A DNA stretch of 64,000 bases from Yersinia hibernica (GTDB lineage Bacteria; Pseudomonadota; Gammaproteobacteria; Enterobacterales; Enterobacteriaceae): contig NZ_CP032487.1 in assembly GCF_004124235.1 (NCBI RefSeq), positions 4,340,001 through 4,404,000 on the forward strand, given 5' to 3'. Under the pieces are notes generated by a model. That model ran no database searches. It saw nothing but the letters and a program-made list of their open reading frames with translations, and had not been told where the DNA came from. Made by a program: the position numbers and the translations under genes. This document shows positions 58,206 through 64,000 of this stretch, one piece after another (position 1 is the first letter of the stretch; each line of letters starts with the position of its first letter).

Positions 58206-59183
58206 ATGCAGCGCATTTTGGTCATCCGAATTGATTTCCTTGGCGATATGATATGCACCACTGCTTTATTACACGCACTAAAACAGCGCTGGCCTTCGGC
58301 TGAGATTCATGTCTTAGCCAACAAATATAATCGGGCAGCACTGGCACGTAATCCTGATGTCAGCGCAATTCACACTTACGTTTACAGTAAACAATGTGAG
58401 CGAAACCAAAAGTCAGGCCGGGTGAAAGCTATTTTTGACCGGCTGGCCCTGATTTGGCAATTACGCCGGTTGCGCTTTGATCTACTGATTATCCCGAACG
58501 GCGGCATGAGCAAGAACAGTATTCAGTTCGCCAAACAACTGAATGTGGTCGATAGCCGTTGGCATACTACCGTCACTGAATTTGATGACCGCAACCCTGA
58601 GCATGTTGCCAGCCGCCCGATGCGCCATGAGGCACTCTCCGGCTTTGCCTTGCTGCCCGAATTAAACTCGGTCGATATCAATACGCTCAAGTTGCATCTC
58701 TATCCTGACCCCGCATTACAGGCGAAATGGCAGGCAGAGTTAGGTCACAAAGAGCGGCCACGGGTTGGTTTGTTTGTCTCGAACAAAGCCCCGCAGCGGC
58801 GTTGGAGCTGGGAGAAATGGCAGCAGTTGGCACTAAAACTCAGTGACCAAGCTGATGCAGTGATTCTCTATGACCCCAATGATCCCCCGAGTGAGCAACA
58901 ACTGGCGAGCATCAAAGGGCGCGCTTTATTAACCCCCTCAGTCGATGAATTTGTGGCCGCAGCAAGCCAACTGGATATGGTCATTTCTGCCGACAGTGCG
59001 CCGGTGCATATCAGTTCCGCGCTGCAAATCCCGGTGGTGGCGTTGTTTGAATCTCGGCCAGAGAAATATCGCCGTTGGTATCCGCTAACCCGCCACATTT
59101 TGTTGCATAAGGGGCTGCAAGTTGATGATATCACTGTCGATGCCGTCGAAACCGCCGCCCGCCAGCTGCTGGATAACCAATAA
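58206..59183 (+). CDS. Family-9 glycosyltransferase (heptosyltransferase-like)
   Basis: A 325-residue protein of the GT9 family, which includes the ADP-heptose:LPS heptosyltransferases WaaC, WaaF and WaaQ. The N-terminal acceptor domain begins ILVIRIDFLGDMICTTALLH, and the C-terminal nucleotide-sugar domain has RVGLFVSNKAPQRRWSWEKW and VISADSAPVHISSALQIPVVALF. The ATG follows GGGAAGAAG by five bases. It is a lone gene with no other LPS or capsule gene nearby, so the substrate cannot be named; addition of heptose to an LPS core or similar surface glycan is an inference. It occupies the place of yheT in E. coli. Confidence 0.85.
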   Translation: MQRILVIRIDFLGDMICTTALLHALKQRWPSAEIHVLANKYNRAALARNPDVSAIHTYVYSKQCERNQKSGRVKAIFDRLALIWQLRRLRFDLLIIPNGGMSKNSIQFAKQLNVVDSRWHTTVTEFDDRNPEHVASRPMRHEALSGFALLPELNSVDINTLKLHLYPDPALQAKWQAELGHKERPRVGLFVSNKAPQRRWSWEKWQQLALKLSDQADAVILYDPNDPPSEQQLASIKGRALLTPSVDEFVAAASQLDMVISADSAPVHISSALQIPVVALFESRPEKYRRWYPLTRHILLHKGLQVDDITVDAVETAARQLLDNQ

Positions 59184-59192
59184 AATACCCCA

Positions 59193-60041
59193 TTAAGGCC
59201 GATATACTGGCTTATCCCCCAAAATAGTCGCGCGGTGCATAATGCGCCGCTGCGGCAGATAATCAGCATTAGCATAATGTTGGGTAACGCGGTTATCCCA
59301 AATCGCAATATCATCTTGCTGCCAGCGCCAGCGCACCTGGAATTCAGGTTTGGTGGTGTGCGCAAACAGAAAGCGCAATAAAGCATCACTCTCTTTATCA
59401 CTCACATCAACAATTCTGGTGGTGAATCCTTCATTAACAAACAATGCCTGACGCCCACTCACCGGGTGGGTGCGTACCACCGGATGCAGCAGCGGCGGAT
59501 TTTTCTCTTTGGCTAACAGCCAGCGCTGATGCTCTTCTGGCGTTGCGCGATGTTTGTGCTCGGGGAAAGAGTGGGCGAAATCATGCTCAGCGCGTAACCC
59601 CGCCAATAGCTGTTTAAAGGGCGCAGAAAGTGCTTCATACGCGGCGATGCCGCTGCTCCATAAAGTATCGCCGCCAGTGGTCGGTAATTGCTTGGCCGCC
59701 AATATCGCGCCTAACGGCGGGTTCTCGATGAAGGTGACATCGGTGTGCCAGTTATCATTATCCGGCGGATTATTATCGTGAGTATCTAACACAATAATCT
59801 CTTCACACTCTTTAGCATGAGGATAAACCGGATGAATGTGTAAATCGCCAAAACGCCCGGCTAAATCGCGCTGCTGTAAGGGCGTTATCGGCTGCTGGCG
59901 GAAAAACAGCACCTGATGCTTGAGCAGCGCGTGATAAAGCTGCTCAAACTGACTGTCGCCTAATGGGCGGGCGATATTAATATTCTCAACCAGTGCGCCG
60001 ATATACGGCCCCAACGGGGTCACGACCAAACGTTCATTCAT
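59193..60041 (-). CDS. tauD: Taurine dioxygenase
   Basis: TauD is the Fe(II)/2-oxoglutarate oxygenase that turns taurine into sulfite and aminoacetaldehyde, freeing sulfur. The 282-residue product has the iron ligands in WHTDVTF (His, Asp) and VTQHYAN (His), and the 2-oxoglutarate arginine in RRIMHRATI. The start ATG at 60041 overlaps the tauC stop as ATGA; the frame opens at 60059. It is the last gene of tauABCD and ends ten bases from the convergent glycosyltransferase stop. Confidence 0.97.
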   Translation of the reverse strand: MNERLVVTPLGPYIGALVENINIARPLGDSQFEQLYHALLKHQVLFFRQQPITPLQQRDLAGRFGDLHIHPVYPHAKECEEIIVLDTHDNNPPDNDNWHTDVTFIENPPLGAILAAKQLPTTGGDTLWSSGIAAYEALSAPFKQLLAGLRAEHDFAHSFPEHKHRATPEEHQRWLLAKEKNPPLLHPVVRTHPVSGRQALFVNEGFTTRIVDVSDKESDALLRFLFAHTTKPEFQVRWRWQQDDIAIWDNRVTQHYANADYLPQRRIMHRATILGDKPVYRP

Positions 60042-60916
60042 TGTTGTGCTCCATACCAAGGTGTTAGCCGGCGTTGAATCGCCCGTAAACTTAATTCCAT
60101 GCCAAAAGCGATAATCGCAATCACACTGATGCCCGCCACCACCACGTCGGTGGCCAGAAACTCACCGGCGGATTGCACCATAAAGCCCAACCCGCGCGTG
60201 GCAGCAATCAGCTCAGCGGCCACCAGTGTCGACCAACCGACCCCCAAGCCAATGCGAATACCGGTTAGGATTTCCGGTAATGCGCTGGGCAGGATGACAA
60301 ACCATAAAACCTGCCAGCGGCTGGCCCCCAATGCGCGGGCGGCTCTCACCCGCACCTGTGCAACGCTGCGCACTCCGGCGACGGCGGCCAGGGTTATCGG
60401 CGCGAATATCGCCAGATAAATCAACAGGATTTTTGACGTCTCGCCGATACCGAACCAGATGACCATGAGTGGCAAATAAGCGAGCGGCGGCACCGGCCGA
60501 TAAATTTCAATCAGCGGATCCAGCACCCCGCGCACCGTGCGGCTCAGCCCCATGGCAATCCCAGTAGGGACACCGAGTGCGACAGCGGCTAACAGCGCAA
60601 TAAGAATTCGCCCTAAACTGGCCGCCAAATGCTGCCATAGTGTGGCATCCATAAACCCCTGCGGGCTGGCAATCACCCGTAACTGATGCAAAACCTGCTG
60701 TGGCGCGGGGAGAAATAGCGGGCTGATAAGCTGGAGAGCCGTAATTGCCCACCATAGCGCCACCACACTTGCTAATGTGGCGATGCTGAGCCATAGCCCT
60801 TTATTGACCGCTAACCGGCGGGCGCTTTTTTTCGTCGCGCTGCGCGCCGTCGCTGGTGCCGGCACGGCCACGGGTTGGCGTAAATTGCCGTCGCGTAAGG
60901 TACTGTGCAGGCTCAT
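60038..60916 (-). CDS. tauC: Taurine ABC transporter permease
   Basis: TauC forms the inner-membrane channel of the taurine importer. The 292-residue product has about six membrane helices after a basic N-terminal extension (about 1-35), and the permease EAA-type loop [20 protein letters not shown] that contacts TauB. It overlaps tauB by four bases and tauD by four. Confidence 0.96.
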   Translation of the reverse strand: MSLHSTLRDGNLRQPVAVPAPATARSATKKSARRLAVNKGLWLSIATLASVVALWWAITALQLISPLFLPAPQQVLHQLRVIASPQGFMDATLWQHLAASLGRILIALLAAVALGVPTGIAMGLSRTVRGVLDPLIEIYRPVPPLAYLPLMVIWFGIGETSKILLIYLAIFAPITLAAVAGVRSVAQVRVRAARALGASRWQVLWFVILPSALPEILTGIRIGLGVGWSTLVAAELIAATRGLGFMVQSAGEFLATDVVVAGISVIAIIAFGMELSLRAIQRRLTPWYGAQQ

Positions 60917-61680
60917 ATTAGTGCCTCCCGCTGCTGGAAGATTTTACCCAGCACATATTCACGGCGGGCGATAAACTCCGGATCAGACTTAATGCTGCGG
61001 CAGGCTTCACCCTCGGCATAGCGCTGGCCAAAGTTCAGTGATAACCGCTCGACAACCTGCCCCGGCCCCGGCGACAGCAACAATAATTCGCTGGCCAGGA
61101 AGACGGCTTCTTCAATATCGTGGGTAATCAGCAAAATTTGTTTGCCGGTATCACGCCAGATAGTGAGCAGCAGCTCTTGCATCTGTTCGCGAGTGAAAGC
61201 ATCCAGCGCGCCGAACGGCTCATCGAGCAGTAATAGACGCGGCTCCACGGCCAGCGCCCGAGCTATGCCCACGCGCTGGCGCATCCCGCCGGAAAGCTGC
61301 CAAATAAAATGATGTTCAAAACCGGCCAAGCCAACGCGATTCAGCATTTTCAGTGCCGTGGCCCGCTGCTGCTGCTGACTGAACCCCGCCAGTTGCAGGC
61401 CAAATTCGACATTACTGACCACATCGCGCCACGGCAGTAAACCCTCATGCTGGAACACCACTCCCCGCTCGGCACTGGGGCCATGAACCGGAATATCATC
61501 CAGAGTGATGCTGCCAGCTGAAGGCTCGATAAATCCGGCAATTAAGTTGAGCAAAGTGGTTTTGCCGCAACCTGATGGCCCCAATACCACGACCAACTGT
61601 CCGGATGCGATTTGCAATGACACATCCTGTAAGGCCGGTTTGCCCTGATATTCAGCCCACAGGCCGCGCACATTTAACAT
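60913..61680 (-). CDS. tauB: Taurine ABC transporter ATPase
   Basis: TauB powers taurine import. The 255-residue product has Walker [10 protein letters not shown] (about 34-42), the signature [16 protein letters not shown], Walker [13 protein letters not shown] and the switch histidine in [14 protein letters not shown]. It lies eight bases after tauA. Confidence 0.97.
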   Translation of the reverse strand: MLNVRGLWAEYQGKPALQDVSLQIASGQLVVVLGPSGCGKTTLLNLIAGFIEPSAGSITLDDIPVHGPSAERGVVFQHEGLLPWRDVVSNVEFGLQLAGFSQQQQRATALKMLNRVGLAGFEHHFIWQLSGGMRQRVGIARALAVEPRLLLLDEPFGALDAFTREQMQELLLTIWRDTGKQILLITHDIEEAVFLASELLLLSPGPGQVVERLSLNFGQRYAEGEACRSIKSDPEFIARREYVLGKIFQQREALI

Positions 61681-61688
61681 GATGGCTC

Positions 61689-62717
61689 CTAGGACTGTGG
61701 TTGGGTCTGAACTTCTTTCACAAAGCGGTCTGTGACAAAATCACGATAATCACTGGCAACCTGCGGGATTTTCCCCTGCTCTTTCAGAAATGCGGCCGTG
61801 TCACGAATAGCTTGGTTCACCGGCTGACCTAACTGGGTTATCTGGTCAGCCACGGGCAGGTAAGTATTGCCTTTCACCAACTCCGGCACCTGCTCGGCGG
61901 GAACACCACTTAAGCGCGCAAGTTGACTCAGATGTTCAGGATTTTTAAGCCATTGTTCCGGTTGCGCCAAATAAGCGCTTTGCGCCGCCAAGGCACTGCG
62001 AGCAAAGGCGGTCACCACCTCAGGATGGGCTTGGGCGAAGTCTTTGCGCACCACCCAGACATCCAGTGTTGGCGCGCCCCATTGACCCACTTGTGCAGAA
62101 TCAGTCAGGACAGTACCGGTTTTGGCTAATTCATTCACCGCAGGTGCCCAAACATACGCGCCATCAATATCACCGCGTTGCCAAGCCGCAGCAATCGCTG
62201 GCGGTTGTAAGTTCAGAATAGTGACCTGCTCCGGCTTGATGCCCCAATGCTTCAGCGCAGCCAGTAGGCTGTAGTGGGTGGTGGAGATAAACGGCACGGC
62301 AATGCGCTTGCCAATTAAATCCTGCGGCGTTTTGATCTCTTTTTTGACCACTAAGGCTTCAGAGCTGCCCAGTTGGGAGGCCAGCAAAAACACTTCAATT
62401 GGGACATTCTGGCTGGCAGCAACTGCCAGTGGGCTGGAGCCGATGTTACCAATCTGCACATCACCTGAAGCCAGTGCTCTGACAACACTGGAGCCGCTAT
62501 CAAATTTGCGCCAATCCACCTTGGCACCGGAAAACTTTGCAAAGCTGTTATCCGCTTGGGCGACCTTGGCCGGCTCCGCAGAGGTTTGGTAGGCGACAGT
62601 CACATCAACAGCATGTGCACTGGTGGCCAGCAATGACAGAGCCAGCAGCGCCCCACCAGGCAGCAAAAAGCCGCGGGCTGCGCTGGCAAGATTCATAGAA
62701 GAAAAGGTTATCGCCAT
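61689..62717 (-). CDS. tauA: Taurine-binding periplasmic protein
   Basis: TauA captures taurine in the periplasm for TauBC. The 342-residue product has a signal peptide ending ATSAHA (about 1-36) and the sulfonate-binding fold with [16 protein letters not shown] and [20 protein letters not shown] before the ATG at 62717 sets the start; the frame extends upstream to 62747. It is the first gene of tauABCD, which in E. coli is activated by Cbl and CysB on sulfate starvation. I did not identify a certain Cbl site. Confidence 0.96.
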   Translation of the reverse strand: MAITFSSMNLASAARGFLLPGGALLALSLLATSAHAVDVTVAYQTSAEPAKVAQADNSFAKFSGAKVDWRKFDSGSSVVRALASGDVQIGNIGSSPLAVAASQNVPIEVFLLASQLGSSEALVVKKEIKTPQDLIGKRIAVPFISTTHYSLLAALKHWGIKPEQVTILNLQPPAIAAAWQRGDIDGAYVWAPAVNELAKTGTVLTDSAQVGQWGAPTLDVWVVRKDFAQAHPEVVTAFARSALAAQSAYLAQPEQWLKNPEHLSQLARLSGVPAEQVPELVKGNTYLPVADQITQLGQPVNQAIRDTAAFLKEQGKIPQVASDYRDFVTDRFVKEVQTQPQS

Positions 62718-62818
62718 GGGTTCACTCCGCTCGGTTAACAATGTCATTCGCTATTATTGCGACCCTCAGCGCACTCGGGCGGCTGAGATGACAGTGATAC
62801 CTGAAGGAGCAATATGGC

Positions 62819-62851
62819 TAAAGGAATAAAAAAATATTCTTTATTCCTTTA
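62819..62851. repeat. 12-bp perfect inverted repeat between tauA and the PhzF gene
   Basis: TAAAGGAATAAA (62819-62830) and TTTATTCCTTTA (62840-62851) are exact inverted copies around AAAATATTC. The site is 102 bases upstream of tauA and 53 bases beyond the stop of the PhzF-family gene. It could be a terminator for that gene or an operator for tau. The rest of 62718-62903 shows no gene. Confidence 0.7.
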
Positions 62852-62903
62852 AGTGATAACAAATTAGCTAAAAACTGAATTCTTATCTGCAACAAATAGT
62901 TAA

Positions 62904-63686
62904 CTAAAGGGACATTTCGCCTTTGAGGAAAATGCGCGACTGACCGGAAATAACAGTGCGATCCCCCGCTAACATGCAGAATAACTCGCCACCGCGAGCA
63001 GAGATTTGGCGGGCATGGAGTGCTGTGCGGCCCAGTCGCGCCACCCAATATGGCATTAATGTGCAATGAGCCGACCCGGTAACCGGGTCTTCATCACTGC
63101 TCAAGGTGAAATAGCGCGAAACAAAATCAACCTCATCACCCGGTGCCGTCACAATCACCCCCCGGCCAGTATAGGCAATCAATGCCGCTAAATCCGGCTG
63201 CAACTGGCGCACCTGCTGCTCATTTTCTAGCACCACCAGCAGCGATTTTGCCTGCCAAAGCTGTTGAATATCCACACCGAGTAAGGTTTTCAGTGCAGCC
63301 GAAAGCGCGATTTGCGCTGGGGGCAATGCGGGGAAATCCAGTGACAGTCGGCCAAAGTTATCCGCATCGCGCTTGACATGTAAATCACCGCTGGCGCTGC
63401 GAAAGCAGATATCATGCAAACCGGGGTTCACCACGTTGAACATCACATGCGCCGCCGCCAAAGTGCCGTGGCCGCATAAATCCACTTCATATTCTGGGGT
63501 AAACCACCGAATCGCCGACTTATCCCCCTCATCCCAGACAAAACTGGTTTCCGGCAAATTAATCTCAGCGGCAATGCATTGCATCTGTTCGGCCGACAGC
63601 GGTTTTTTCAGCAAACAGACCCCGGCCGGATTGCCGGATAATCCTGGGCCGATAAATGCATCAACATGAAAATAGTTATAAGCCAT
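62904..63686 (-). CDS. PhzF-family isomerase-like protein
   Basis: A 260-residue member of the PhzF/diaminopimelate-epimerase fold. It has the family start FHVDAFIGPGLSGNPAGV, the conserved glutamate in LPETSFV (residue 46), DLCGHGTLAAAHVMF, and the second-half SSDEDPVTGSAHCTL. In PhzF itself the glutamate isomerises an anthranilate derivative for phenazine synthesis. There are no other phenazine genes here, so the substrate is unknown. GGAG precedes the ATG at 63686; the frame extends to 63716. It follows the exporter gene by 20 bases and is probably co-transcribed. Confidence 0.88.
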   Translation of the reverse strand: MAYNYFHVDAFIGPGLSGNPAGVCLLKKPLSAEQMQCIAAEINLPETSFVWDEGDKSAIRWFTPEYEVDLCGHGTLAAAHVMFNVVNPGLHDICFRSASGDLHVKRDADNFGRLSLDFPALPPAQIALSAALKTLLGVDIQQLWQAKSLLVVLENEQQVRQLQPDLAALIAYTGRGVIVTAPGDEVDFVSRYFTLSSDEDPVTGSAHCTLMPYWVARLGRTALHARQISARGGELFCMLAGDRTVISGQSRIFLKGEMSL

Positions 63687-63706
63687 CAATTTGCTCCGGT
63701 GATTGG

Positions 63707-64000
63707 CTAATGCCAAATCAACAACACACAGGCCGCCGTCAGCAAGCCCATCGAAATATTAAAAGTAAACCAAGCGCGGCGACTGCGCAGCAAGCGGCCA
63801 ATCAAAGTCCCAAAACCCAGCCAAATAATACCGGCGACCAGATTCACCATAAACATGCCAAGGCTTATCATTAAGATGGAATTATTATAAGCCGCCCCCG
63901 TCATGCTGAAGCTGGCGACGGAGCCTAATCCCATCAGCCAGGCTTTGGGATTAAGGAACTGTAATAGCCAGCCCTGATATAATCGCAATGGTTTTGGCGG
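63707..64000 (-). CDS. LysE/RhtB-family amino-acid exporter, 5' part outside the window
   Basis: The frame is open to the window edge, so only the C-terminal 97 residues are seen. They begin PPKPLRLYQGW and contain the family motif QFLNPKAWLMGLGSVASF, followed by two membrane helices (MISLGMFMVNLVAGIIWLGFGT and the C-terminal MGLLTAACVLLIWH). The family exports lysine, arginine, homoserine or cysteine; the substrate cannot be judged from this part. Confidence 0.85.
   Translation of the reverse strand, partial: PPKPLRLYQGWLLQFLNPKAWLMGLGSVASFSMTGAAYNNSILMISLGMFMVNLVAGIIWLGFGTLIGRLLRSRRAWFTFNISMGLLTAACVLLIWH

Overview
The window is a chromosomal segment of a gamma-proteobacterium of the order Enterobacterales. 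The protein sequences are close to Escherichia coli throughout but not identical. Gene order and the TsaC, AceK and MetH variants fit the Yersinia group best; that genus call is from memory of homologues, and the 16S gene at 17201-18743 would settle it. I see no plasmid, phage, insertion sequence or CRISPR array, and base composition looks even by eye.

Layout. (1) 1-13100 is an aspartate-family and glyoxylate-bypass block: the end of a lysine riboswitch and lysC, then metH, iclR, aceK-aceA-aceB and metA. Candidate IclR, MetR and MetJ sites lie at the expected promoters. (2) 13260-19114 is a complete rrn operon on the minus strand: two promoters, boxA, 16S, tRNA-Ile, tRNA-Ala, 23S, 5S, tRNA-Thr, a second 5S and a terminator. 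It has the gene content of E. coli rrnD. (3) 19282-29544 holds housekeeping genes: yrdA, the dprA-smg-yrdD-tsaC-aroE operon, the def-fmt-rsmB-trkA run, mscL, arfA with a built-in mRNA hairpin, zntR and yhdN. (4) 29671-49156 is the alpha, spc, S10 and str ribosomal-protein supercluster, all on the minus strand. It is interrupted only by bfr-bfd, and the autoregulatory leaders are recognisable. (5) 49179-56118 is tusDCB-yheO, fkpA, slyX, slyD, yheV, kefB and kefG. (6) 56119-64000 is more accessory: the ABC-F ATPase yheS, an orphan family-9 glycosyltransferase, the taurine operon tauABCD, and a PhzF-family gene behind a LysE-family exporter gene that runs off the window.

How it works together. 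Much of the window serves translation: rRNA, tRNAs, 30 ribosomal-protein genes, EF-Tu, EF-G, RNA polymerase alpha, SecY, formyl-Met synthesis and removal (fmt, def), tRNA and rRNA modification (tsaC, tusBCD, rsmB) and ribosome rescue (arfA). The rest covers methionine and lysine synthesis, acetate growth, sulfonate-sulfur scavenging and potassium or osmotic control.

I did not find a convincing undescribed multi-gene system. The points most worth a second look are the mosaic synteny around the rrn operon, the RNase III-type hairpin inside arfA, the paired base change between the two 5S genes, the 12-bp inverted repeat upstream of tauA, the orphan glycosyltransferase, and the unexplained lysC-metH gap.
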